Below are positions 47,507 through 57,296 of a stretch of DNA of 64,000 nt, one piece after another. The stretch lies in the NCBI GenBank assembly GCA_023376005.1, contig CM042141.1, positions 95,821,010 through 95,885,009 of the forward strand, in the 5' to 3' direction. The position numbers and the translations under genes were made by a program. Below the pieces are notes generated by a model. That model was not told the DNA's origin. It was given only the letters and a program-made list of their open reading frames with translations, and did no database searches. Each line of letters begins with the position of its first letter. Position 1 is the first letter of the stretch. Source of the DNA: Doryteuthis pealeii. Taxonomy: Eukaryota; Mollusca; Cephalopoda; Myopsida; Loliginidae.

Positions 47507-48150
47507 ATCTTATTATAATGGAGATTGTGGGTTTGTCTGTCTGTAACCGAAACTATATCACTACTCAAGTCACAATTCCTTTTAGTTATTTACATCACAT
47601 TCTCCATGATTTTATTTTTTATTTAAACTTCAATTATCAATAAAATTGTTTTACATTATTAATACTGTTGACCATATCTACATACTAATAACATGCAATT
47701 GTATTTATATATACAACAAAATATCGGTTTACAGTGTGAACGGGAAGGCTAATTTACATATTGATCTTTTAAAAAATTGATTTTAATAAATACGTGCTTA
47801 GTATTATTGATTTCTAATTGTTTGGTTTTATCTTAATGAATATGAGCAAAAATCTTGGAGATGAATCTTAAAAGAAATCCATTAACAAGAAGAAATAACT
47901 GTAAATTTATTTTTTACTTCCTATTTTAAGTAAATAGTTAAATTAGGAAAATTTATCAATGAAAGACGGGAGTAATGGAAAATGATGGAAGAGTTAGTTT
48001 CAAAGTTGTTCTATTTTTCAATCGTACCCCCTCTGTTCCAAATCTTTTTATCTGAATTCTTATTCAGTTTCATTATCCTTTCTAATTTAATATGATATTT
48101 ATTATATTAAAACTTAATACTTGCACCCGGAGAGTGCATATATTTGCTAG
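47507..48150 (+). mobile_element. non-autonomous Helitron, family G (copy 3)
   Basis: Starts TCTTATTATAATGGAG after an A and ends GCACCCGGAGAGTGC (hairpin with one mismatch), ATATATTTG, CTAG, before a T. 644 bp, non-coding, opposite orientation to the other two copies. Confidence 0.85.
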
Positions 48151-48157
48151 TAATTAA

Positions 48158-48164
48158 TATATAT

Positions 48165-48198
<34 letters not shown>
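48158..48198. repeat. AT microsatellite
   Basis: AT dinucleotides with one phase break, a few bases past the Helitron end. Confidence 0.9.
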
Positions 48199-48508
48199 GC
48201 TTTATAATTCATACAGCACATTGCATTGGTTTTTTTTTTTTTTTGCTTTTTTTTTTTGGGGGGTCATATCTAAAAATGTAAACCAGACATCCCTTTCCTA
48301 TGTTGCATACATAACCCCAAAATATGTTGAAAAAAAAATGATATAAAAAATATTACTCCTATATAATTTTCTTTTTTGATTTTGTTTTTTGCTTTTTTAA
48401 AAGAAAAATTATCATCCAAAATTACTTCAATTGCCCCATGATTGATATCAGCCAACATAAAAAATATTTAAATCTTCTAAAAATAAAATCGATGTTATAG
48501 AAATTTAG

Positions 48509-48770
48509 GAGTTGATTTAACTCAGTTAGTAGAATATCCACCTAGAAATCACTAGGTTCCAGATTCGATACTGCTCCTTGCCAACTCAGCGCATGAGTAA
48601 CACACCTTGGGTAACTGATCTGTATGGCATCTGGGAGCTGATGGTAGGTGTGGCACTCCAATCAACTCGACAAAAAACATTTTCCTGGTCTAGCATAAGC
48701 AAAAAGGTGACAGACTCCCTCACTGTCTGGCTGATACCAGCAATAGGCCAGTCTGTAGACTTTACTTTTA
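48509..48770 (+). repeat. SINE family B
   Basis: Degraded box A (TTTAACTCAGTTAGTAGAAT) and box B, with intact body through GGCCAGTCTGTAGACTTTAC. Confidence 0.8.
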
Positions 48771-48811
48771 CTATAAAAATGTAGGATTTGATGAAAATTA
48801 GTCATTTATTA

Positions 48812-48985
48812 CTTCCAGGTTTGGTACTGGCCCTTGCACTGGCGCATGAATAGTAATCTGTGTAGTACAGTAGGGAGCTGATGATAGCTGTGGCACTCTA
48901 TCTCAAATGCAGAAATAATCTCTCTGGTCTAGTGCTAGTGAAAAGGGAATAGATTCCCTGCATACTGGCTGATACTGACAATAGT
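48812..48985 (+). repeat. SINE family B, tandem partial copy
   Basis: Starts at box B (TCCAGGTTTGGTACTGGCCC) and runs to GATACTGACAATAG. It follows the previous family B copy in the same orientation after about 40 bp, with its own 5' part missing. Confidence 0.75.
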
Positions 48986-49443
48986 ATTTTTATTTTATTT
49001 TTTTATTTTTTTTACTTAACTGCATTTTGAAAACTTACTTTTTACTTGAATATGGTAAAAACATCAATTTGTGTATTTGTTAATTGTCACCCTAATTCAA
49101 AGGACAAGTAGGTGTTGAGTAAGCTTTCTTTACTCATAAGTGATAAATGCCCACTTTAAATTCACAAGTGTTTTATGAGATAGCTGAAGTATGGTTGACC
49201 AAAAGTCTGATATAATCCATAGTAGTAAAAGTATATTTCCAACATTAAGATACTGTCATGTGACATCAACACTATAATACAAGATATATTATTGAATGTT
49301 CTTCAGATGTATTCTGATATTTCAGAAGTCAATACTTTATCTTTTATTCTCCTCATTTCGAAGAGTCCAAAAACAGTTACATGAAGTGAACATTTTTAAG
49401 ATCTAATGTTAGTGTGAAACTCTCTCTTATAAAGAGGTGTACA

Positions 49444-49632
49444 GTCAAGTCACATTGAATCCAATGTTTCCCTGCTAGATCACCAAATTTAAGCAGTGAT
49501 GAGCCTGTTCAATACTTAGATGGGTGACCATTTAAGCAACAGCTGGTACTGTAAGAAACTGAATATCAAAATGTCTTGATTTGGTATTAAATGACCTAAA
49601 AAGTGTTTATATGGTGTAAAACAACCAACCAA
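49444..49632 (+). repeat. 5S-rRNA-derived SINE (copy 2, best)
   Basis: GTCAAGTCACATTGAATCC, GCTAGATCACCAAATTTAAG, CAGTGATGAGCCTGTTCAAT and ACTTAGATGGGTGACC follow 5S rRNA in order, with GGTACTGTAAG at the 3' side of the 5S part. The SINE body then has AAAATGTCTTGATTTGGT and the tail TTAAATGACCTAAAAAGTG, TTATATGGTGTAAAAC. It keeps the 5S box A and box C promoter positions. Confidence 0.88.
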
Positions 49633-49714
49633 ATATCTCATAATATATAATATCTTTTTTCAGCTTAGTATATTAAGTCTGAAACCTGTCAGCTGATCCT
49701 TATATTCCAAACAT

Positions 49715-49900
49715 TCATCTTAATTCCACAGAATATTTATAATCTTTCCACAGATTATCCAACCTTGCCTTAAAGGAGTTCAGAGATGGGGCATTCACTA
49801 TGGATGATGATAGTTCATTCCATGTTTTCACCACTCTGTTACTAGAATAATTTTGTCTTTTTTTTAAGAGTTTTAATTTATGACCCCTAAAGAGCATTAA
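49715..49900 (-). pseudogene. LINE ORF2 C-terminal relic (CR1/L2 type)
   Basis: Minus-strand frame with FRGHKLKLLKK, then SSNRVVKTWNELSSSIVNAP and SLNSFKARLDNLW. The NRV-x-WN-L pattern followed by VNAPSLNSFK-RLD-W is the classic end of CR1/L2-type ORF2. Only the last 60 codons remain, as expected for a 5'-truncated LINE insertion. Confidence 0.8.
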
Positions 49901-49967
49901 AAAAAGTCTTGCATTGTACTTGATGTGGGGGAAAACCTTAACAGCTAAAATGACAAATTTTAAGGTT

Positions 49968-50096
49968 TCATAAGTAAACTATGGATAGGTTTCTAACCCC
50001 ACATGGAAACCAGTCCTAAATTAAATTAATTTAATTACTTTAACTGAGTCCTGGTTTCCATGTGATGTTAAAAACCTATCCACAGTTTACTTATGA
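49968..50096. repeat. fold-back with 45-bp arms
   Basis: TCATAAGTAAACTATGGATA to ACATGGAAACCAG is mirrored by CTGGTTTCCATGTG to CCACAGTTTACTTATGA around a roughly 40-bp AT-rich spacer. A few mismatches show that it is not new. Confidence 0.8.
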
Positions 50097-50104
50097 ATTC
50101 TTTA

Positions 50105-50810
50105 TTCTCTAATATCTCTTTTGGCTTTTCTATATTGTCTATCTATTTTGTATCTATTATTATCATTATTGTTATTTCACTCATTGAGACATTTTCACAC
50201 CCGCCTTATTACTTTTGATGTGTGATACAGAAAAATATAAATAATAAAATGTTAAGTTTACACTGAATGATTTTATAGCTGTTAGAGTTTTCTTTTATTT
50301 AGAAAGGATTTACTTTATAGACAGGAACTTGCTCTATTATCATAAACATTAACTTTAATTTTATTTTGATCTAGCAGAGCTACTCAGCATTGCTCAGGAT
50401 TTAAAAAGTTAAGAATAAATCTCTTATTTATGTTTATATATAGATTATGAAAATTATTTTTCTATATATTTGTTTTATCTTTTATTCTTTATATATTCTT
50501 GTTTTTTATTTATTTTTATTATTTTTGTTTTGTATTTTTTCTTTTATTTGTCTTTTATTTGCTATTTCAGTTTTTCAGCTCCTTTATTAATTTGTTTTAT
50601 TTTTTAATCATTTTTTAAAATATTGATTTATACCCTTATATTTTTATTTAGTTTTTCTTATGGAAAATGAGGGGTAAAAAGATTTTTAACCTCCCTCTTC
50701 GACAAAAATAGTGTGTGGATTTTATTGAACTTTGGTCTTTGCTGGGTTCCACTAATTTTCCTTTATAAAAGGATGTGTGCTCATTCGTTGTACAGACTCA
50801 TAGAATATTT
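50105..50810. other. AT-rich intron, no feature recognised
   Basis: T-rich stretches; no exon or repeat family recognised. Confidence 0.4.

Positions 50811-50812
<2 letters not shown>

Positions 50813-50856
<44 letters not shown>
50813..50856. repeat. AT microsatellite
   Basis: AT dinucleotides directly joined to the fold-back element at 50857. Confidence 0.9.
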
Positions 50857-50860
<4 letters not shown>

Positions 50861-51007
50861 AAAAGGGGGTTGGAATGAATCCGACAGAATGAGGTAAAAT
50901 AAGGAATGAAAGAACAAAACTCGGACAAAAATGTGTAGTATATTTCGCTGGAGGGTTGACCTCAGCTTCTTCTGCTTTTATAAAAGTCCGAATTTTGTTC
51001 TTTCACA
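50857..51007 (-). mobile_element. AT-array-linked fold-back with degraded hammerhead core
   Basis: GAAAGAACAAAACTCGGAC (50908-50926) is inverted with one mismatch near 50986-51006. Between them, on the minus strand at 50943-50974, CAGAAGA, a GC-rich stem II (AGCTGAGG/CCTCCAGC with a bulge) and GAAA mimic the hammerhead core, but the second core base is changed and no stem I forms. Same context (abutting an AT array) as the elements at 5.9 and 60.7 kb. Confidence 0.45.
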
Positions 51008-51009
51008 TA

Positions 51010-51900
51010 TATATATATGCATCAGTTTTAAGCAAATTTCTTGAATATTATCAAAGATTTGGGGAATTTTTGAAAAAACTTATTAAAAAATATATAGATA
51101 TTATTTTAACCCAAAGTCTATGAAATATACAAGTTAGGTAAATATAATTTTCTAGGTTACATCTCTATTCTTAGCTTCTGTGAATATAAAGCTTATTGAT
51201 AATTAAGCCTTTTCTTGTTTTCCTATCTTTCATTGGGATAACAAAAAAAATTATCCAAGGATTAGCTAAACTCTTATAACTACTGATGCACATGAATATG
51301 TACTTTTAATTTTACACATAAATGAAATTAAACTTTTTTTTTTTTTTTCCTAATTTTTCTATTTTATCTGAACAATTTTGGTATTATGGCCTTACAAATC
51401 TCTTGACAGTTCCAGTACTGAATACAATGCACTGATTGAATAAAGATGTTTTTGTTTTTTCTTTTACTCCAAGAAGATAATTTCCTGTCTGAAGTTTTGT
51501 GTACTTTGCACCTTGGAGATTGTTGTATTGATTCTTTCACAAATCTGTCTACTGTTACCATTTCATGGATTCTTTCTTTTCTTTTCTTTCTTTTTCTGTG
51601 AGTGAAGCAATGTGTGATCTCAAGTCTCTTGTTTAAATGGAGAGTTGCTAACTTTTAAATAAATTCTCAATCACTCATGTCCTGCTACTCTGTTGTAGTC
51701 TGCTTTGAATAAATTCGCTTCTTCTGATGTTCTCTACTCGGTGCTGAGGTACTATACAGTTTGTCATATGCCAGTGAATATCTTTTTATATTCTATGCAA
51801 TGAATTTTTTTTTCTTTTCATTTTTTTGATATTTTTGCTAATGTTGCTTCATCAGCAACTGCAGTGTTTTTATGGGAATCTATTTTGCTTTTGAGTTTAT
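51010..51900. other. AT-rich intron, no gene recognised
   Basis: A 65-codon minus-strand frame at 51364-51561 has no domain I recognise and no support as an exon. Confidence 0.35.
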
Positions 51901-51929
51901 TAACCTTCTCTCTTCCCTCTCTATTCTCT

Positions 51930-51960
<31 letters not shown>

Positions 51961-52488
51961 ATTCTCTCTCTCTCTCTCTATTCTCTCTCTCTCTCTCTAT
52001 TCCATCTCTCTCTCTCTCTATTCCATCTCTCTCCTCTCTCTATTCCATCTTCTCTCTCTCTCTCTCTCTATTCTCATCTCTCTCTCTATTTTATCTCTAT
52101 TCCATCTCTCTCTCTATTTATCTCTATTCTATCTCTCTCTATTTTATCTTATATTTATCTCTATTCTATCTCTCTCTATTTTATCTCTATTCTCTATCTC
52201 TCTCTATTTTATCTCTATTTATCTCTATTCTATCTCTCTCTCTATCTCTATTCTATCTCTCTCTATTTTATCTCTATTCTCTCTCTCATTTTATCTCTAT
52301 TCTATCTCTCTCTATTTATCTCTATTCTATCTCTCTCTATTTTATCTCTATTCTATCTCTCTCTATTTTATCTCTATTCTCTCTCTCTCTATTTTATCTC
52401 TATCTATCTATTCTCTATCTCTATCTATCTCTCTCTATTTTATCTCTATTCTATCTTCTCTATTCTATCTCTCTCTCTCTCTCTCTAT

Positions 52489-52526
<38 letters not shown>

Positions 52527-52560
52527 ATTCTCTCTCTCTCTCTCTCTTTTATTCTATTTC
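51930..52560. repeat. CT-rich complex satellite
   Basis: About 630 bp of CTCTCTAT and TCTCTATTTTATC units in irregular alternation, flanked by purer CT runs. Two plus-strand frames stay open for more than 250 codons (Ser/Leu/Tyr/Phe repeats) simply because the repeat lacks stops. Confidence 0.92.
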
Positions 52561-52661
52561 TATCATATTTTCTGCTCAGTTCTTCTCTTTTTTTTTCTTT
52601 CCTTTTGTTATTTCTATTTCTAAACTCTGAAATGCAAGTGAAAATCATATACATAAGTTGG

Positions 52662-52888
52662 TAAAGTAGGCAGAGTGGCCTATTGTTAGTATTAGCCAGA
52701 AAGCTAGGGAGTCTACCCCCTTTTCAGTAATGCTAGAGGTTTAAGATGAGGCACCACACCTACCATCAGCTCTCCACTTTCCCAGCACAGATCCAAGCTG
52801 TACTATACATGCTGAATTGGTGAGGGCCGGTATCGAACTTGGAACCTTGTGTTTCTGAAGTGAATGCTTTAATGACTGAGCTAAACCG
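52662..52888 (-). repeat. SINE family B
   Basis: Inverted copy from GGCAGAGTGGCCTATTG to AATGACTGAGCTAAACC, with intact box A and box B. Confidence 0.82.
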
Positions 52889-52970
52889 AATATACTTCAA
52901 AGCTTCTATTATTTGTACTTTACACTCAGCTGTTATTAACTAATTCTACTATAATCAAAATAATTCTAAA

Positions 52971-53340
52971 GGGGATTCCCTGTGGTGTAATGAATAATGT
53001 GCTGGGCTATGGAGTTAAAACTTCAGTAGCCCTAAGTTCAATTTCAGACTAATAACCTCCTCGCTCCCCAGCTAGAGGTTGAATCAGTGGTTTTCAACCT
53101 TTTTTTTTTTTTTTTTTTTTTACCTATGGACCCCCTTTAATTCCTATTTTACTCTGGTTGACCCCCCCCCCCCATTGCCATTCAATGTTTAAAATCTTAT
53201 TGTATTTTTATAATTTTTCTTTTCTTTTTTTTTTGCTTGCTTGGACAAAAAAAAAATGTTATATGGCCCCCAGATGAGAATCACTGGGTTAAATAACCCA
53301 CAATGGTTGATATGCCATTAAACAAAAAAAACAAGCCAAA
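52971..53340 (+). repeat. SINE family C split by a hAT-type MITE
   Basis: Head GGGGATTCCCTGTGGTGTAA and TTCAATTTCAG (box B-like) at 52971-53084. The tail AACCCACAATGGTTGATATG and CCATTAAAC follows at 53287. The two halves join perfectly at the consensus GAGGTTAAAT once the MITE is removed. Confidence 0.82.
53085..53286. mobile_element. hAT-type MITE with 8-bp target duplication
   Basis: The 202-bp element starts CAGTGGTTTTCAACC and ends TGAGAATCACTG, typical hAT termini. It is flanked by GGTTGAAT (53077-53084) and GGTTAAAT (53287-53294), an 8-bp duplication with one mismatch, as expected for hAT. The interior has a T run, ATGGACCCCC and a C run. Non-coding. Confidence 0.85.
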
Positions 53341-53613
53341 CCTAATATTAAGATAAGTTGTTTTCTTTTATTGAAATAAAGTAAAATGCAATGTTTGAAA
53401 ACAATTATTTTTTTTCTTTTTTAATTTAATTCTAATTTGCCTCATTTAGTATTTAACTTATAAATAATTATTAAAAAATTGGTTCATCAAAGTTAAAATG
53501 TAAAGTAGTAAATGAGCATAATCAAAACTAATTGTTTTTCAACTGCCAGAAATAAGGAAATTGGTTCATAAATAAAAAAAAAAAAAGAAATTAGGTTAAC
53601 ATTCATTCATACA

Positions 53614-53660
53614 CACACACACATATATATATATATATTATATATATATATATATATATC
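53614..53660. repeat. CA/AT microsatellite
   Basis: Short CA run then AT dinucleotides with a phase break. Confidence 0.88.
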
Positions 53661-53712
53661 AATTTGTGAGATTTAGACTGCTGAGTGCACTTAAGTTACT
53701 TTGACTATATGA

Positions 53713-54004
53713 AGGAAGTTCACTTGGTGTAATGGTTATCATCGTTGAAAATGGAATCTGTGAACAGAGTTCAAATCCTGTAGGCGGCCATTTCTATTTC
53801 ACTTAGTGCTAATGCTCTTGGGAAAGGAATAAATCCCTCTCTTCTCTCCCCATTCACAAACTATGGGTAAATGGTAGGGCAGACTGGGTTCTTTAATCTT
53901 GGGAAAGCAATTAGTCTAGGAGAAGGAAAACTCTAAATTCAAACCAACTGTACTTGTCCTTGTGTCACATCCTACTCATGATGGAGGAACTCAGTAAAAT
54001 AAAC
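53713..54004 (+). repeat. SINE family A with target duplication
   Basis: Full-length family A between ACTTTGACTATATGA (53698-53712) and ACTTTGACTAGATGA (54005-54019), a 15-bp duplication with one mismatch. Confidence 0.85.
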
Positions 54005-54021
54005 ACTTTGACTAGATGAGG

Positions 54022-54507
54022 TATGTTCAAAAAGTATCAAGACTGAAGCTGTATTTACCAAGTCAGAAATTAATAATGAATAAAACATTAATTTTCTTTA
54101 AAATAACATATTTATTCCAGTGAGTTTTCCATTGGTTTAAGCACCTCTAGAACTTTTCTTTTGATACAAAATAAAGCTGTGCCATTTTATTTCTTCTAGT
54201 GCCTCAGATCTTACCCTTGAGGTAAATTTTCAGTTTAAGAGACAAGTTTCACCGAGCTAGGTTTGGTTAGTTCTATACTAACCACACCTCGGATTGTTGC
54301 ATTTGCACAATTTTGTGTTTCACCAAAAACTACTGATCAAAAAGTATTGAAACTGGCTTAATTTTTATTTTCAGATTGGCATCAACTTGTTTAGATGACA
54401 TCACTTTCTTATACAAGTTGCTAAGATGTGCACACGTCTTCTATTAAAATTCTAAATTTAAAGAATAAATGAATAAAATCTTCAGTTTCAATACTTTTTG
54501 GTCACAT
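54022..54507. mobile_element. mariner-type MITE, possibly nested
   Basis: The 5' end (TATGTTCAAAAAGTATCAAG, then ACTGAAG) is mirrored by the 3' end (CTTCAGTTTCAATAC, then TTTTTGGTCACAT): about 28-bp inverted termini with one indel. A third copy of the terminus, in forward orientation, lies at 54335-54356, which suggests either an element inside an element or an internal duplication. It starts at TA; the right-hand TA is mutated. Confidence 0.6.
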
Positions 54508-54514
54508 TCAAAGA

Positions 54515-55145
54515 TTAATGGATTTGGTTTTTATAATGCATCTGATTAAAATACATTTCTTTATAATTTAGTAATTTATTAGCACTAGTGACCTACTAAG
54601 CTACTGTTGTTGTTGCAGTAAATCAAAATGCTATCTTTGTCCAACTCTTTTATTAAAGCATGCCTGATATGTGTGACACTGATGTTACATTTAAAATAAT
54701 TCCTTTATCTGGAAAATTTTCTATAAATATCTTAAGATTTTTCTTCCATCTTAAAATATGGCTGCCTCAGCATTTTTTCCCTTTTCTTATTTTGTTTGGA
54801 AAATGCTAATCCTGAAGAAGAAATGAATTATCCTACATTTGTCTCCCTAACATGCCTGGGGAGGATTAGTATAAATCTTTCTTGGTGGAAGACAGTGCAG
54901 AAGTGAAATAAGATGTATTGCATGCATCAATATATGTATATATGGATGTGTGTGTGTGTATGTATGTATATATATGTATATATACAACATTAACTAAATT
55001 GATCCAAATGACCTTCAAAGAAATGTACTAAAAACAAAGTCATAAACTATTTGATGTGTACTACAAATTGACCGAAATACTCCAAGTAGTTATTTTGTAA
55101 ATGTTTCAAATCAAGGATTTATTGTTTACTTCATAAAATGAATCC
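54515..55145. other. intron, no feature recognised
   Basis: AT-rich, with short TATG repeats near 54930-54985. No exon or family recognised. Confidence 0.35.
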
Positions 55146-55149
55146 ACTC

Positions 55150-55360
55150 TGTGAATCCTTCTCCTAGACTGGTTGCCTAACCAATTTAAAGAGCCCAGTT
55201 TGCCCTACTATTTACCGATAGCTGGAAGGATAATAGTTGGATTCATACCTTTCTCATGGGTATTAGTGCACTGTGAAATGCAAAAAGCCTCGCCCAAGAT
55301 TTAAACTTGTCTTGCTGTGTCCATTTCCTACAATGGTAACCATTACACCATGCACCTCCA
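55150..55360 (-). repeat. SINE family A
   Basis: Inverted copy from CTTCTCCTAGACTGGTTGCC to ACCATTACACCATGCACCTC. Confidence 0.82.
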
Positions 55361-55364
55361 CAGA

Positions 55365-56070
55365 AATTAATGATATAACATGAAGATACAAATTGCCAAT
55401 AATCATCTTTGAAAATCTGAAGAAAAAAACAACTTTTGACTCCACCTGGTAATTCATAATGTTCAGATGTGAATATTAATATAGATTCCATTCCCTATCA
55501 TCTAAAAGTAGAACATTCCTGCATACCCTTTTTTTTTTTTTCATAAAGAAAAGAAGCAATTTATATAGGAAAAATCCTTAAGCATTACCTTACAAAAAAA
55601 AATAATTTTGCATGATATTTTTGCTGTGATTGACAGTGCTTCAATGATTACAGAAAAGTATAACTTGAAATTTGAAAGGGCACTTAAGTTTAGAGCATGT
55701 TTGCAAGATGTTTTGAGTGCCTACAAAGAACCATATGATAGGAAAAAATATATAAGGCTAAGCACTTAAGCATACTGTCATATTTTGAGCCTTCCTCAGC
55801 AGATGACAAACTTTGATTTTTAAGGTAGGCAAACATAGAAAAGGTTGGGTTTTTTTTTGGTTTTTTTCAATATGTGAATATTCCTAAATTTTTCCCATAT
55901 AAATTAATGATAATTGCTTCATCCGATTTTGGGATAGAGAAATAAAATGTAAATACATTTCATTCTTCTCTCCGAAATGGGATGAAGTAAAGAATCAGTT
56001 CTCATTTAATAATTAAGTCTTACATAAATGTGGTGTAAGTAAAGTTTCAAAAAGCTGAGAGATACACAGA
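55365..56070. other. intron, no feature recognised
   Basis: AT-rich unique-looking sequence. Confidence 0.35.
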
Positions 56071-56199
56071 CATGAAGATGCTCATGGTGTTATAGTCATC
56101 GTTGTAGAAAATGGACATGGTGACCCGAGTTCAAATCCTGGACAAAGATGTTTGCATTTCACATAGCGCTAATACTCTTGGGAAAGATGTATCCAACTA

Positions 56200-56658
56200 G
56201 TGGGGTCCCGTGGTGTAATAACTAACATGTTGAAGTGTGACATTATAGTTAGCAAGTTTGAACTCAAGTTGCACTTGGAGTGATGGTACCTGCTAGGATC
56301 CAATCTATGGGTTAAATAGAAGAATGAGTTGTTTTTAAAAATGTGTTTTTTTAAAAATTGAGTTTAAAAAAAAAAAAAAAATTTTCAATACCCATCAAGA
56401 ATGAATAAAATAAAATGTCTTCGGTATAAAATAACCCATCAAAGGTTGACATGCTGTAAAATCCGACCAAGCAACCAACCATCCAGTTGCGCTATGATTA
56501 TGTTCACTTGTGGATCAATACCCTTGGGAAAGGTATGAATCCCTCATCCTCCCTCCCCCAGCTATAGGTTAAATAATACCACTACTGTTCTTCCAGAAGG
56601 ATGGTTTGGCATTAAATAACCCATGATGGTTGATATGCCATTAGATAAAGAAACCAAT
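56200..56658 (+). repeat. SINE family C, middle layer of triple stack
   Basis: Head GTGGGGTCCCGTGGTGTAAT to CAAGTTGCACT (56275), resuming at CCAGTTGCGCT (56483) and running to the tail GATATGCCATTAGATAAAG. The two flanking 11-mers are the target duplication of the inner element (two mismatches). Confidence 0.86.
56276..56482 (+). repeat. family D 3' fragment, inner layer of triple stack
   Basis: TGGAGTGATGGTACCTGCTA, GGGTTAAATAGAAGAATG, A-rich spacers and the tail AACCCATCAAAGGTTGACAT, ending CCAAGCAACCAACC. It is 5'-truncated, as expected for a retroposed insertion. Confidence 0.84.
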
Positions 56659-56844
56659 TGTATTCAACTATCTCCATCCAACTATGGGTAAATAATAGAG
56701 CAGACTAGGCTCTTTAACTTTGATATGGCAACCAGTTTAGGAAAGGAAAACTCTGAATTCAAACCTGTTAAATTTCGCTTAAAAAATTGACCTTGTATCA
56801 CATCCTGCTTATATGGAGGGATTGGTAATTACATACATGTATAC

Positions 56845-57175
56845 AAACACCAATATATGCCAATGGTTACCTTTTCTCTGAATATTATAAAAAATTATTA
56901 CAAACAATGCTGATAGACTTATTTCTTGTGTCCTCTAACCAATAAAGGCAGATGGAACTCATTTTCCTTCTTTACAAAGAAGTCTGATTCTTTTAATGAC
57001 AATGTTCAATCTTTCTCACAAAGATCTGCTCTATATACTTCAACTAAGTGTCACTCTCATTCTGGTTCACTTTCAACAGCCATTGACTAAAGATTTGCAT
57101 CTGTCACTTTGTAAACAACAACTTGTGCATATTCATAAGCCATAGTGACATAAGGACTTGGACCTGCATATGGCT
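56845..57175. other. intron, no feature recognised
   Basis: No exon or repeat family recognised; possibly the degraded 3' UTR of the neighbouring LINE relic. Confidence 0.3.
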
Positions 57176-57179
57176 CACA

Positions 57180-57296
57180 TTACAAATGGCCGCTTTTTGG
57201 AAAGACACGTGGAGCAGCTTGCTTCAGGTAACCCTTGGGAACCATTCCAAGTGCTCCAACTATAATTAGTATCACCTTTGCCCACGTGTTCCACAT
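57180..57296 (-). pseudogene. LINE ORF2 C-terminal fragment
   Basis: Minus-strand translation MWNTWAKVILIIVGALGMVP, then KGYLKQ, ending at TAA. The WNT-K-VI-x-IVGALG-V-K pattern is the conserved end of a LINE ORF2. Only about 38 codons remain, between unrelated sequence and a family D copy. Confidence 0.55.

Larger units (their letters stand above)
56074..56840 (+). repeat. SINE family A, outer layer of triple stack
   Basis: The family A head runs from 56074 to 56199 and the rest from 56659 to about 56840. TGTATCCAACTA (56188-56199) and TGTATTCAACTA (56659-56670) are the 12-bp duplication made by the inserted family C SINE. Confidence 0.88.

Noticed and set aside
49444..49560. 5S rRNA gene
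   Set aside because: Diverged from 5S and joined to a body and tail shared with two other loci, so it is a SINE head, not a gene.
50943..50974. Working hammerhead ribozyme at 51 kb
   Set aside because: The second core base is changed (CAGAAGA) and no stem I forms; kept only as a degraded core.
51364..51561. 65-codon minus-strand frame
   Set aside because: No domain recognised, no splice context checked out, and composition is ordinary for the intron.
51864..52664. Open frames of 266 and 252 codons
   Set aside because: They lie wholly in a CT-rich satellite and encode only Ser/Leu/Phe/Tyr repeats; the openness follows from the repeat.
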